DNA of 64,000 nt. Origin: Bin16 sp965206315. Lineage in GTDB: Bacteria > Chloroflexota > Dehalococcoidia > Lucifugimonadales > Australimonadaceae. A model generated the notes under the pieces. It was not told the origin of the DNA and did no database searches. It saw only the letters and a list, made by a program, of their open reading frames with translations. The stretch is from the NCBI GenBank assembly GCA_965206315.1, contig OZ242210.1:1116001-1180000 (forward strand). The letters run 5' to 3'. Of the stretch, positions 17,502-25,883 are shown piece after piece (positions within the stretch are counted from its first letter, which is position 1; the number at the start of each line of letters is the position of its first letter). Both the position numbers and the translations under genes were made by a program.

Positions 17502-18023
17502 CTAAAGCACCGGGACCAGCCCTCCTCCGAAAACGCCATGCATGACTTTCGGCGTGATGCCCGGCCATATTTCGATACCCAGGAAATAGGGGAACACGAG
17601 GTAGAGCACCGCAGAGATCACCAAACTCGACAGGACGGCGATGATGGCGGGGGTCTTCGCTTCCACCACGAAGAATGCGACCAGGAAGAGCGGAACCGTC
17701 ACATAGAAGCCGAACACAAACAGCGAAATGCTCAGTGCGACCAGCCAACCGGCGATCACGAAGATGCGCGTCCAACTTGCGGCGATATCCTCGTTGAGAG
17801 CGTCCTGCAGGCTGCCCAGGCTCGCCATGGCAAGTATCCGCTCCAGCCTGGGCGAGAAATCGCTCAACAGTATCGCTACGAGCATAACGAGCGTGGGGAT
17901 GCCGATCACCAACGGCACGATGCGCTGGCGAAAGCCATACTGCAGCGACGCAATCACGATAGTGCCCGCCAGAACGAGCAGGAGTACGTTCACGATCAAG
18001 ACAGCGGGTTGTACGTTCTTCAT
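17502..18023 (-). CDS. tctB: Tripartite tricarboxylate transporter, small membrane subunit
   Basis: 173 residues from the ATG at 18023, which overlaps the tctA stop as ATGA; the longer upstream frame lies inside tctA. Four hydrophobic segments (about 7-25, 34-52, 85-108 and 118-150) and a short charged loop (DFSPRLERILAMASLGSLQDALNED) fit TctB. With TctA it forms the permease energised by the proton or sodium gradient. Confidence 0.88.
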   Translation of the reverse strand: MKNVQPAVLIVNVLLLVLAGTIVIASLQYGFRQRIVPLVIGIPTLVMLVAILLSDFSPRLERILAMASLGSLQDALNEDIAASWTRIFVIAGWLVALSISLFVFGFYVTVPLFLVAFFVVEAKTPAIIAVLSSLVISAVLYLVFPYFLGIEIWPGITPKVMHGVFGGGLVPVL

Positions 18024-19543
18024 CGATTTTCCGCCTGTGCCTTCCGCTTCGCCGTGAACCTCTGGTACCAGTACTTGATCAGCGGGGAGCCAGCAAAGAC
18101 AAGAATAGCGAGGATGATGATGATGGAGATGGGGCTGGAGAAGAAGATGGTGTAGCTTCCCTCCGAGACCTGCAGGGACTGTACGAACGACCTCTCCGCC
18201 GTGTTGCCCAGAACGAAGCCGATCACAAACGTGATGAGGGGGAACCCCGCCCTTCGCATCAGGTAGCCTATGCACCCCGCCACGACCGCGAGCAGTATGT
18301 CCCAAGGGTTGCTGCGGATGGCATAGACGCCGAGGAACGACACGACGGCGACGATGGGGGCCAGGTACCGGACCGGGATCAGGCTTATCTTGGCCAGGAA
18401 CCCGCCACCGCTCACCACGATAATCGTCGTCAGTATCTGTGCTGCTATCACCCCCAGGATGATCGCCCAGACGATATCCAGGTTATGCACCAGCAGCTGT
18501 CGCCCGGGGGTTATCCCGTGGAGGACGAAGGCCCCCATCAGAATCACCATCTCAACGTTCCCCGGTATGCCGAACGTCAGCGTGGGCAGCAGGATCCCGC
18601 CATCCTTCGCATCGTTGGCGGACTCAGACGCAACGATGCCGCCCGGGTACCCGGTGCCGAACAGCTCCGGTGTCTTCGACGCCTGCTTGGCCGTGGTGTA
18701 CGCGAGGAAGTTGGCAACCGCACCACCCACACCCGGTACCGCGCCCAGCACGGTTCCAATGATGGACCCTCGCAGGAGCACCCGTTTGTATCGGAACACC
18801 TCCAGCGCTCCGCCTACGGTCTGACGGATCCCCGGTTGCGACAACCCTTCCCCGACGGTCGCGATGGAACCACCCCGTGACGTGTACACCATGAGTTCGC
18901 TCAGGGCGAAGAATCCCACTACCAGCGGCACAACCGGCAACCCGTCGTAGAGGAACTCGCTGTCCAGGGCGAACCTGACTTGACCGAAGACCAGACTCAG
19001 GCCGATCAAGCTCAGCAGTATCCCCACGCCGCCGGCCGCAAGCCCCTTGACCAGATTGTCCCTGGAGGCGAGCGTAACGGCGACCAGCCCCAGGATGACC
19101 AGCCAGAAGAACTCGGGTGAGCCGAAGGCGAGAATCAGCAGCTTCGCCGCCGGGAGCAGCATCGCCAGCACGATGATGCTGAAGAATGTGCCCAACCCCG
19201 AAGCCATCGCGGCGAGGCCCAATGCCCTTCCCGCTTCGCCGCGCCTCGCCATGGGGTGACCGTCGAGCGTGGTGCACACGTTTGCGATAGTGCCTGGAGT
19301 GTTCAGCAGGATCGCAGGGATGGCGCCGCCAGTGCTTGCCGTGCCAAAGATCCCTGCGAACAGGAACATGGCGATGTAGGCGTCCCAACCGAACGTGAAC
19401 GGCAGCAGGACGGCCATCGCAATGACACTGCCAAGGCCGGGTATAGCGCCGAACAGCACCCCGACGATGGTGCCGGCGACGATGGCCGCGATCGCCGCCG
19501 GCTGGCCGAGCTGTGCCAGTCCTTCCAGGAACGCCTCGATCAT
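18020..19543 (-). CDS. tctA: Tripartite tricarboxylate transporter, large membrane subunit
   Basis: 507 residues with about eleven to twelve membrane segments. The duplicated TctA motif is clear: GTIVGVLFGAIPGLGSVIAMAVLLPFTF near the N-terminus and GTVLGAVPGVGGAVANFLAY in the second half, each a G-x3-G-x2-PG loop thought to contact substrate. It is the main channel of a TctABC importer for di- or tricarboxylates and aromatic acids. The order here is C-A-B rather than the more usual C-B-A. Confidence 0.94.
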   Translation of the reverse strand: MIEAFLEGLAQLGQPAAIAAIVAGTIVGVLFGAIPGLGSVIAMAVLLPFTFGWDAYIAMFLFAGIFGTASTGGAIPAILLNTPGTIANVCTTLDGHPMARRGEAGRALGLAAMASGLGTFFSIIVLAMLLPAAKLLILAFGSPEFFWLVILGLVAVTLASRDNLVKGLAAGGVGILLSLIGLSLVFGQVRFALDSEFLYDGLPVVPLVVGFFALSELMVYTSRGGSIATVGEGLSQPGIRQTVGGALEVFRYKRVLLRGSIIGTVLGAVPGVGGAVANFLAYTTAKQASKTPELFGTGYPGGIVASESANDAKDGGILLPTLTFGIPGNVEMVILMGAFVLHGITPGRQLLVHNLDIVWAIILGVIAAQILTTIIVVSGGGFLAKISLIPVRYLAPIVAVVSFLGVYAIRSNPWDILLAVVAGCIGYLMRRAGFPLITFVIGFVLGNTAERSFVQSLQVSEGSYTIFFSSPISIIIILAILVFAGSPLIKYWYQRFTAKRKAQAENR

Positions 19544-19611
19544 GCCGAACCTACCTCAAGCTCAGTTCGCTGCGAGGCGTTCCGAAAGACTTCTGAGCGG
19601 CAGCACCACCC

Positions 19612-20682
19612 TTATTGCGCCTCCTGGCGAGCTTTCACCACGTCGGTGAACTCGGTCAGCAGGGAATCCATGCCTCCAACCGCCTCGTCCGTCGCCTGGC
19701 CGGACATCGGCAGTACCTCCATGCCTCCTTCCCGCAACCGGGCAACCACGCCCGGGTCGTTCAGAGCCCTCTGGAAGGAGTCCTCTATCAGCTTCACTAT
19801 CGCAGCCGGCGTCCCGGCAGGGGCAGCCACCAGTCCGCTGTTCAGCAGCTTCGGGCCACCAAGCTCAGGATAGCCCAGCTCAGCAACCGTTGGCGTGTCC
19901 GGAGCCCAGTCAAGGCGTTCATCCGAGTAGACCCACAGGCCTTTGAAGTCATCCTCAGGAGATATCGACGCGACAACCTGCGGGTTAGCGACTGTCCACG
20001 AGATGTCACACTCCCCCCGAAGCATTGCGGCTCTCGTGTCCGCGCCTCCCGCGAAGCCGGAGACGACCTTCCACGGGATGCCCATGACCTCTGTCGAGAC
20101 GGCCGCAACGAGGAAGTTGTGCCCGGCAAGCCCCGGCATACAGATACGCGGCTCCGCCGCTGCTACTTCCTCGGGCGTGTTGAACGTGGCGGTCTTCGGC
20201 GCCGTCACGATGTTCTCCTGACGCACCGCCTGGCCGATCCACTCGAAGCCTTCGAAGTCAGCGCCGGCAGGATCCAGCTTCTCCGCCATCAACTGCATGG
20301 GCATGTTCATGATGGAGATGGTGTAGCCGTCAGGCGCGCCTCTCCGCACGGCGTCGACCGCACGCCTGCCACCGGCGCCGGTGTGGTTGCGGACCACGAC
20401 GTCGACGCCGAGCTCATTGCCCATAAAGTCTCCGATGGTGCGGGCCGCCAGATCGAACCCACCGCCAGCCGGCCACCCCACGATCCACTCGATCTCACGT
20501 TCCGGGAACTGGACCTGCGGCACGGGTGTTGGCGTGGGCTGCGCCGGTACGGGAGTCGCCGTCGGCTCGTCACTGCCGCAGGCGGCGATCAGCGAACCCA
20601 CCACAACGGAGAGCGCCGTTGTAAGCAAGAGTCTCCGCCAGCGTGCTCCGCCGAGTCGACCGCGCGCATGGATTGCATTCAT
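19612..20682 (-). CDS. tctC: Tripartite tricarboxylate transporter substrate-binding lipoprotein
   Basis: 356 residues from the ATG at 20682, with GAGGAG upstream; a frame opening further upstream is ignored. A basic N-terminus (RGRLGGARWRR), hydrophobic stretch and lipobox LIAAC (Cys35) indicate a lipoprotein. It is followed by a Thr/Pro-rich spacer (PTATPVPAQPTPTPVP) common in Chloroflexota surface lipoproteins. The mature part starts REIEWIVGWPAGGGFDLAAR, the Bug/TctC signature, with the ligand loop near NHTGAGGRRAVDAVRR. It captures a carboxylate outside the membrane for TctAB. First gene of the block running to 14348. Confidence 0.92.
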   Translation of the reverse strand: MNAIHARGRLGGARWRRLLLTTALSVVVGSLIAACGSDEPTATPVPAQPTPTPVPQVQFPEREIEWIVGWPAGGGFDLAARTIGDFMGNELGVDVVVRNHTGAGGRRAVDAVRRGAPDGYTISIMNMPMQLMAEKLDPAGADFEGFEWIGQAVRQENIVTAPKTATFNTPEEVAAAEPRICMPGLAGHNFLVAAVSTEVMGIPWKVVSGFAGGADTRAAMLRGECDISWTVANPQVVASISPEDDFKGLWVYSDERLDWAPDTPTVAELGYPELGGPKLLNSGLVAAPAGTPAAIVKLIEDSFQRALNDPGVVARLREGGMEVLPMSGQATDEAVGGMDSLLTEFTDVVKARQEAQ

Positions 20683-20997
20683 GGGGCTCCTCCTCTTCCG
20701 TACGTTGTTGTTCGCCCTAGCCAAAGGTTCTCTATCCAAGGGTATTAATCTTGCGAAAAGCAGTGCCAAGCATAGCATAAACGGAGTGATAGATGGCTGT
20801 TCTTCGGTCTATATCAGCGAAAATCGACATCGCCAGGATCCGGCTCTATCCGTTGCCCCCAACGCTCGCTGCGCAGGGATGGGCGCGTTGACCCTCAGGG
20901 GGGCGCGGCCTAGACTGCGCGGCGGCGCCTCCGCCCCGTGGGGAACGTTGCACGTCGCACGGGGGGAATGGGAGGCAACCAGAAGGGGAAGGCAGTC
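20683..20997. other. Divergent 315-base control region between tctC and a dehydrogenase gene
   Basis: No gene is seen. The stretch 20700-20830 is clearly richer in A+T than its surroundings and should carry the tctC promoter on the minus strand: TTGGCA at 20773-20768 and TAATAC at 20751-20746 are 16 bases apart. The right end holds the plus-strand promoter at 20888-20916. The minus-strand -35 candidate lies in TTGGCACTG, one base different from the TTGGCACTC core of the 14.0 kb repeats. Confidence 0.45.
20888..20916 (+). promoter_or_regulatory. Promoter of the 20998 dehydrogenase gene
   Basis: TTGACC at 20888-20893 and TAGACT at 20911-20916 are separated by 17 bases, the same form as the gyrB promoter (TTGACC-N17-TAGAAT). 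The start codon is about 80 bases downstream. Confidence 0.65.
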
Positions 20998-21888
20998 ATG
21001 CGCATCGGATTCATCGGCCTCGGAAACATGGGCGGGCCCATGGCCACGAACCTGCAGAAGGCAGGGCATGAGCTCATCGTCAACGACATCGACGAGGCGA
21101 AGACGGCCCCCCACCGGGAAGCGGGCGCTACGTGGGCCGACACTCCGGAGGAGGTCGCGCGGCAGGCGCCGATCGTGCTGACGTCGCTGCCGGGGCCCGC
21201 CGAGGTGGAGGAGGTCGCGCTGGGGCCGCAGGGTCTGTCGCTGGGGCTGCAACCGGGGTCGGTGTACGCCGACCTGTCGACGGGGTCGCCGACGCGGATC
21301 CGGCAGGTGGCGGAGCGCATCGAGGCGCTCGGCGCGCACATGCTGGACGCTCCGGTGAGCGGCGGCACCATCGGCGCGGAGCAGGGCACGCTCGCGGTGA
21401 TGGTGGGCGGCGACAAGGAGGTGTTCGAGGCGGTGCGCCCGGTGTTCGAAGCGATCGGCACGGGGGTGAGCTACGTCGGGCCGATCGGTTCAGGGACGGT
21501 CGCAAAGCTCGTGCACAACTCCATAACGCTGACGACGCGCGTCATCGTGCAGGAGGGGATGACGCTCGCGGTGAAGGCAGGCGTCGCGCCGAGCGTGATG
21601 CTGCAGGTGCTGTGGGACGCGGCATTCGGCAAGCAGACGCTGCTGAGGCAGATACCGGACGTGGTGTTCAAGGGCGACTTCGAGACGCCGCGCTTCTCGC
21701 TGCGGCTCGCGCACAAGGACGTCAGCCTCGGCCAGGAGTTGGCGCAGGAGATGGGCGCACCCATGGAGTTGGCGGCGATGGCGAAGCGGGTGATGGAGGA
21801 AGGCATCGAGCGTGGCTGGGGCGAGTGGGACAATCTCGCCACGTTCATGCTGGCCGAGGAGCGCGCAGGGATCGAGGTGCGGGAGTGA
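20998..21888 (+). CDS. Beta-hydroxyacid dehydrogenase (HIBADH / tartronate semialdehyde reductase family)
   Basis: 296 residues from the ATG at 20998 (MRIGFIGLGNMGGPMATNLQKAGHEL), with AAGGGGAAGG upstream; an in-frame ATG at 20938 is discarded since the first 20 residues would precede the Rossmann strand. DAPVSGGTIGAEQGTLAVMVGG and GSGTVAKLVHNSITL give the substrate loop and catalytic lysine. It oxidises or reduces a 3-hydroxyacid with NAD(P). It is divergent from the tct block, which contains a homologue, and is followed by an intergenic repeat and an amidase gene. Confidence 0.88.
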   Translation: MRIGFIGLGNMGGPMATNLQKAGHELIVNDIDEAKTAPHREAGATWADTPEEVARQAPIVLTSLPGPAEVEEVALGPQGLSLGLQPGSVYADLSTGSPTRIRQVAERIEALGAHMLDAPVSGGTIGAEQGTLAVMVGGDKEVFEAVRPVFEAIGTGVSYVGPIGSGTVAKLVHNSITLTTRVIVQEGMTLAVKAGVAPSVMLQVLWDAAFGKQTLLRQIPDVVFKGDFETPRFSLRLAHKDVSLGQELAQEMGAPMELAAMAKRVMEEGIERGWGEWDNLATFMLAEERAGIEVRE

Positions 21889-21911
21889 GGGCCCTCGCCC
21901 CAGCCGCGCGA

Positions 21912-22018
21912 GTTCACCCCCATCCCCGCATCAAGTGCGGGGCAGGCTCTAACCTTCCCCCATCGAGGGGGAAGGGACCCGAGGGGCTGCGAGGTTCCTG
22001 CCTGCGCAGGAACGACGG
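21912..22018. repeat. Composite palindromic intergenic repeat, copy 1
   Basis: Three palindromes in a row: 21924-21942 (CCCCGCA...TGCGGGG), 21953-21975 (CCTTCCCCC...GGGGGAAGG) and 21994-22013 (GTTCCTG...CAGGAAC). The order and spacing recur at 23485-23581 (without the first unit) and 23863-24022. The last palindrome has the GTTCC-N10-GGAAC layout of REP/dRS3-like elements. Confidence 0.85.
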
Positions 22019-22027
22019 CGGTCAGCG

Positions 22028-23461
22028 ATGAATGAGCTGGTGCGGATGACGGCGCGGGAGGCGGTGCAGCGGCTCGCGGCGCGGGAGGTGTCGCCGCTGG
22101 AGCTGATCGACGCGGCGGTGGAGCGCATCGGAGAGGTCGACGGAGCGGTGAACGCGCTGCCGACGCTGGCCGTCGAGCGCGCCCGTGAGCACGCGGCGCG
22201 GCTGACGGCTGACGGCCCGCCCGCCGACGCGCCGCCGGGCTACCTGAACGGGCTCCCGTTCGCGGTGAAGGACCTGAAGGACGTGGCAGGCGTGCGCTCC
22301 ACGAAGGGCTCTCCGATCTACGCGGAGCACGTGCCGGAGCGCTCCGACTTCCTCGTCGAGAACATCGAGGCGAAGGGCGGCGTCGTGCTGGCGAAGTCGA
22401 ACACGCCGGAGTTCGGGGCAGGCGCGAACACGTTCAACGAGGTGTTCGGAAAGACGCGCAACCCGTGGGACACGCGCATGACGTGCGGGGGCTCGTCGGG
22501 TGGCGCGGCTGTCGCGCTCGCGACGGGTCAGGTGTGGCTCGCGACGGGGAGCGACCTGGGCGGGAGCCTGCGCATCCCGGCGAGCTTCTGCTCAGTCGTC
22601 GGGCTGCGTCCGTCGCCGGGGCGCGTGCCACACGGGCCGAAGGAGCTTCCGTTCGCCGGGCTGTCGGTCGAGGGGCCGATGGGGCGGACGGTGGGCGACG
22701 TTGCGCTGTTCCTCGATACGCAGGCGAGCGGAGTGCAGGCGGTCGACCCGATCAGCCTGCCGCGCCCGGAGCGCCCGTTCGTCGAGGCGGTGGACGCCCC
22801 ACGAGGGCCGAAGCGCGTTGCGTACTCGCCGGACCTCGGCATCGCGCCGGTGGACTCGGAGGTTCGGGAGATATGCGCGCGCGCCGTTCGGCTGTTCGAG
22901 AGCATCGGGGCGGCGGTGGAGGAGGACGCGCCCGACCTGCACGACGCGGAGCCGATATTCCAGGCGCTGCGGGCGGCGCAGTTCGCCGCGTTGTACGGGA
23001 AGCACCTCGAGAACAACCGGCATCTGCTGAAGCCGGAGGTCATCTGGAACGTGGAGGCGGGTCTGGCGCTGTCGGCGGAGGACGTGAACCAGGCGGAGTC
23101 GGCCCGTGGCGCGCTCTACTACCGCACGGCGGCGTTCTTCGAGCGGTACGACATCCTCGCGTCGCCGACGGTGCTCGTGCCGCCGTTCGACGTCGACCAG
23201 CGGTACGTGGAGGAGGCCGGAGGCGTGCGGTTCGAGACGTACGTGAGCTGGCTGGTGATGTCGTTCGCGCTGACGCTCACGTCGTGCCCGTCAATCTCGG
23301 TGCCGTGCGGGTTCACGTCGTCCGGGCTGCCGGTGGGGTTGCAGTTGATGGCGCCGCGCGCGGACGAGGCGGCGCTGCTGTCGGCAGCGGCGCTGTTCGA
23401 GGAGGCCTGCGGGCTCGCAGGGCGTATCCCCATCGACCCCATCGTGAGGCACGACGCGTGA
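22028..23461 (+). CDS. Amidase-signature hydrolase
   Basis: 477 residues of the amidase signature family (GatA/amidase). The catalytic triad Lys-cisSer-Ser is visible: PFAVKDLKDVAGVRSTKGSPIY (Lys), CGGSSGGAAVALATG (cis-Ser) and GSDLGGSLRIPA (nucleophile Ser). It hydrolyses a carboxamide to acid and ammonia. It stands alone, without gatB or gatC, so a tRNA amidotransferase role is unlikely and a catabolic amidase is more plausible. Intergenic repeats flank it on both sides, so it is probably a single transcription unit or is joined to the preceding dehydrogenase. Confidence 0.92.
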   Translation: MNELVRMTAREAVQRLAAREVSPLELIDAAVERIGEVDGAVNALPTLAVERAREHAARLTADGPPADAPPGYLNGLPFAVKDLKDVAGVRSTKGSPIYAEHVPERSDFLVENIEAKGGVVLAKSNTPEFGAGANTFNEVFGKTRNPWDTRMTCGGSSGGAAVALATGQVWLATGSDLGGSLRIPASFCSVVGLRPSPGRVPHGPKELPFAGLSVEGPMGRTVGDVALFLDTQASGVQAVDPISLPRPERPFVEAVDAPRGPKRVAYSPDLGIAPVDSEVREICARAVRLFESIGAAVEEDAPDLHDAEPIFQALRAAQFAALYGKHLENNRHLLKPEVIWNVEAGLALSAEDVNQAESARGALYYRTAAFFERYDILASPTVLVPPFDVDQRYVEEAGGVRFETYVSWLVMSFALTLTSCPSISVPCGFTSSGLPVGLQLMAPRADEAALLSAAALFEEACGLAGRIPIDPIVRHDA

Positions 23462-23484
23462 TGAACAGTATGGCACGCCGCCGG

Positions 23485-23581
23485 TTCACCCCCATCCCAG
23501 CCTTCCCCCGTCAAGGGGGAAGGGGCCAGCCAGCGCTGCGAGGTTCCTGCCTGCGCAGGAACGACGGGGCTGACGCCCCGT
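23485..23581. repeat. Composite palindromic intergenic repeat, copy 2
   Basis: It holds the CCTTCCCCC...GGGGGAAGG palindrome (23501-23523), the GTTCCTG...CAGGAAC palindrome (23543-23562) and an extra ACGGGGC...GCCCCGT stem (23564-23581) that runs up to the next small gene. The stretch from 23537 to 23566 repeats that of copy 1 almost unchanged. Confidence 0.85.
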
Positions 23582-23600
23582 CCGTGTGGAGTGGCGCGTG

Positions 23601-23813
23601 ATGTGGCGTGTCTCTGTAGCAGGCGGAGTGCTGTGGGTGCTGGTGACGGTGTTGGTGACGCTCGCGCTGTTCCAGGGAGCGTCCGACGCCGCGGACGAGG
23701 GCCTCATCGCGGAGCCGCAGAGCGGCCAGGTGCTCGTGGCCGTGCTCTCCGCCATCATCTTCGGCGTGCCGGGAGTCGCGCTGATCGTGTTCGGATGGCG
23801 CAGGCGGGAGTAG
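23601..23813 (+). CDS. Small two-helix membrane protein
   Basis: 70 residues from the ATG at 23601; an in-frame GTG at 23586 would add five. Two hydrophobic helices (about 4-25 and 43-64) are joined by a short acidic loop (SDAADEGLIAEPQSGQ), and the C-terminus ends in a basic WRRRE anchor. No family is recognised. It is wedged between two intergenic repeats, so it is either a real single-gene unit or a chance frame; the clean membrane topology favours a gene. Confidence 0.5.
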   Translation: MWRVSVAGGVLWVLVTVLVTLALFQGASDAADEGLIAEPQSGQVLVAVLSAIIFGVPGVALIVFGWRRRE

Positions 23814-23862
23814 AAAACGTTCGAGGAACACCTGAACACGCCCTCCCCGCGCCCAAGTACCC

Positions 23863-24022
23863 TCACCCCCGCATCAAGCGCGGGGCAGGCTCTAGCCCTC
23901 TCCCCCTGTAGGGAGAGGGGATCGGACACCCCCATCCCAACCTTCCCCCATCAAGGGGGAAGGGATCAGGTGCGCCTCCCATCCCACAGGCTGCGGGGTT
24001 CCCGCCGGTGCGGGAACGACGG
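23863..24022. repeat. Composite palindromic intergenic repeat, copy 3
   Basis: The longest copy. Palindromes at 23867-23885 (CCCCGCA...CGCGGGG), 23896-23919 (CCCTCTCCC...GGGAGAGGG), 23941-23963 (CCTTCCCCC...GGGGGAAGG) and 23998-24017 (GTTCCCG...CGGGAAC). The last keeps the stem by compensatory changes relative to copies 1 and 2 (CTG/CAG to CCG/CGG), which argues that the fold matters. Confidence 0.85.
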
Positions 24023-24030
24023 GACAACCG

Positions 24031-24951
24031 TCAGGCTCTGATCTCCTCGCGCATGAAGCGGACGTAGGACGCGGCGAGGAGGACGCCAACCATCGCAACG
24101 AGCACGACGATGTGCGGCCAGACGAGCTGGAGGCTCTGTCCCGCCGACACGGGCGTCGAGAGCAGCCCTTCCAGGCGTCCCGGCTCGATGGCGAAGAGGT
24201 TGAGGGCGCGTCCGCCGATGGGGTCGAGGAGGATGGAGGTGGCCTCGGAGTAGAGGCCGGCGGGAGAGACTCGATTGGCCCACGACTCGATGGTCACGTG
24301 GCGCACGGCGGCGTCGGTCGTCTCGATGTCCGGCACGATGCGGTCGGCGAGGACGCCGCCAAGGAGCGTGATGAGGAAGCCCAGCGCGAACCACATGCCT
24401 ATTGAGGCGAGCGCGGAGGTAACGGTGTTGCGGAAGAGGACGGAGGCAGTGATGGCGAGGGCGAGCCAGAAGGCGAGGTAGGCGACTGAGACGAGCCCGA
24501 GGCCGGTGAGGCGCAGGACCTCCTCGCCGGTGGGGGCGATGCCCATGCGGAACATGGTGAGTCCAATCACGACGATCATCATGCTCGCGACGACGAGGGC
24601 AAGCGTGAGGAGCGCGGCGAGAAACTTGGCGTTGTAGACCGAGTCGCGGTGGAGCGGCTGCGCGAGGAGCCGCGCAAGCGTGCCCTGCGTCCGCTCGCCG
24701 TTGATGGCGTCGAACCCCAAGGCGATGCCGATGACCGGCCCGAAGAAGCTGAGGAACGAGAGCAGTGAGATGGGGACGCCCGCAGTGGTGGTGAAGACGT
24801 CCAGGAAGAAGAATTGCCGCCCCGAAGCGGCCAATTGCCCGAGGTCGACGAAGGCGCCCCAGACGAGACCAAGCGCGACGAGGCCGAGGAGCAGGGTGAA
24901 CCTGCGCCGCCCGAAGTGGTCCGCGAGCTCCTTCCAGAAGAGGGCTGTCAT
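24031..24951 (-). CDS. ABC-2 type transporter permease
   Basis: 306 residues with six hydrophobic segments and the NosY/ABC-2 layout: a cytoplasmic amphipathic start (MTALFWKELADHFGRRRFTLLLG), a large outer loop after helix 1, and GFDAINGERTQGTLARLLAQPLHRDSVYNAKF, the conserved coupling segment. A further outer loop of about 60 residues lies before the last helix. Its ATG overlaps the ATPase stop as ATGA, so the two form one exporter. Substrate unknown; the link with the NEW3 protein suggests a role at the cell surface. Confidence 0.88.
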   Translation of the reverse strand: MTALFWKELADHFGRRRFTLLLGLVALGLVWGAFVDLGQLAASGRQFFFLDVFTTTAGVPISLLSFLSFFGPVIGIALGFDAINGERTQGTLARLLAQPLHRDSVYNAKFLAALLTLALVVASMMIVVIGLTMFRMGIAPTGEEVLRLTGLGLVSVAYLAFWLALAITASVLFRNTVTSALASIGMWFALGFLITLLGGVLADRIVPDIETTDAAVRHVTIESWANRVSPAGLYSEATSILLDPIGGRALNLFAIEPGRLEGLLSTPVSAGQSLQLVWPHIVVLVAMVGVLLAASYVRFMREEIRA

Positions 24952-25883
24952 GAGACGGCCTCCTGGAAGTAGCGGAGGTAGATGTCCTCCAGCGTGCGGT
25001 CGTTGGCGCGCATCTCCAGCAGTCGAGCGCCGTGCTCGTGGACGGCCGCAGCGGCAGCGGCGCGCACGTCCTCGTCGCTCTCGATGACCACGTCGATGCC
25101 GGAGCGGGATGCCTCGCGGACGGACGGGAGCGCAGCAAGCGCGGCGTCGAGGGTGTCGTTCGCGCCTTCGACCTTCAGCGTAATGCGGAAGCCCCCGGCG
25201 TCGGTCTGGGCCGTGAGCGCCGCGACGGTGCCCTCCAGCACGATCCTGCCGTGGGACATGATGCCGACGCGGTGGCAGACTCGCTGCACCTCCTGCAGCT
25301 GGTGCGACGAGAGGAAGACGGCGATGCCCTGCCGGGCGCTCAGCTCCTCGATGATGCCGAGCAGCCAGACGATGCCGGCGGGGTCGAGGCCGAGCGTGGG
25401 GTCGTCCAGGATAACGAGGCGCGGCTGCTTGAGCAGCACGTCGGCGAGACCGAGGCGCTGGCGCATGCCGCGCGAGTATTGGGCGACGGGCTGGTTGGTC
25501 GCGTCTTCGAGCTCGACCGTGTCGAGCAGCTCGGCGATCCGCGCATCGGCGTCGGAGCGCGGTATGCCGTTGAGCTCGGCGGTGAAGCGAAGGTTCTGCG
25601 CGCCGGTCATGTCGCCGTAGAAGCCCACGGACTCCGGAAGGTACCCGACCTGCCGCTTTACGGCGAGCGGGTTGCGGGAGGGGTCGTGGCCGCAGACGCG
25701 GACCGTACCCTCGGTGGGTTCGGTGAGGCCGAGCATCATGAGGATGCTCGTGCTCTTGCCGGAGCCGTTGGGGCCGAGGAAGCCGAACACCTCACCCTCG
25801 TCGATGGTCAGATCGATGCCGTCCACGGCGGTGAAGCCGCCGTAGCGCTTCGTGAGCCCGCGGGCCTCGATCAGCGCGCTCAT
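24948..25883 (-). CDS. ABC transporter ATP-binding protein
   Basis: 311 residues from the ATG at 25883, which overlaps the stop of the NEW3 gene (ATGA). Walker A GPNGSGKST, signature YSRGMRQRLG, Walker B LVILDDPTLGLDP and the switch histidine in FLSSHQLQEVQRV are all present. The residue after the Walker B aspartate is Asp instead of the usual catalytic Glu. A C-terminal domain of about 90 residues after position 215 resembles that of NatA/CcmA-type exporters. It powers the permease encoded next. Confidence 0.92.
   Translation of the reverse strand: MSALIEARGLTKRYGGFTAVDGIDLTIDEGEVFGFLGPNGSGKSTSILMMLGLTEPTEGTVRVCGHDPSRNPLAVKRQVGYLPESVGFYGDMTGAQNLRFTAELNGIPRSDADARIAELLDTVELEDATNQPVAQYSRGMRQRLGLADVLLKQPRLVILDDPTLGLDPAGIVWLLGIIEELSARQGIAVFLSSHQLQEVQRVCHRVGIMSHGRIVLEGTVAALTAQTDAGGFRITLKVEGANDTLDAALAALPSVREASRSGIDVVIESDEDVRAAAAAAVHEHGARLLEMRANDRTLEDIYLRYFQEAVS

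Noticed and set aside
21912..24022. CRISPR array
   Set aside because: The repeated units are palindromes between separate genes, not regular direct repeats with spacers of equal length.
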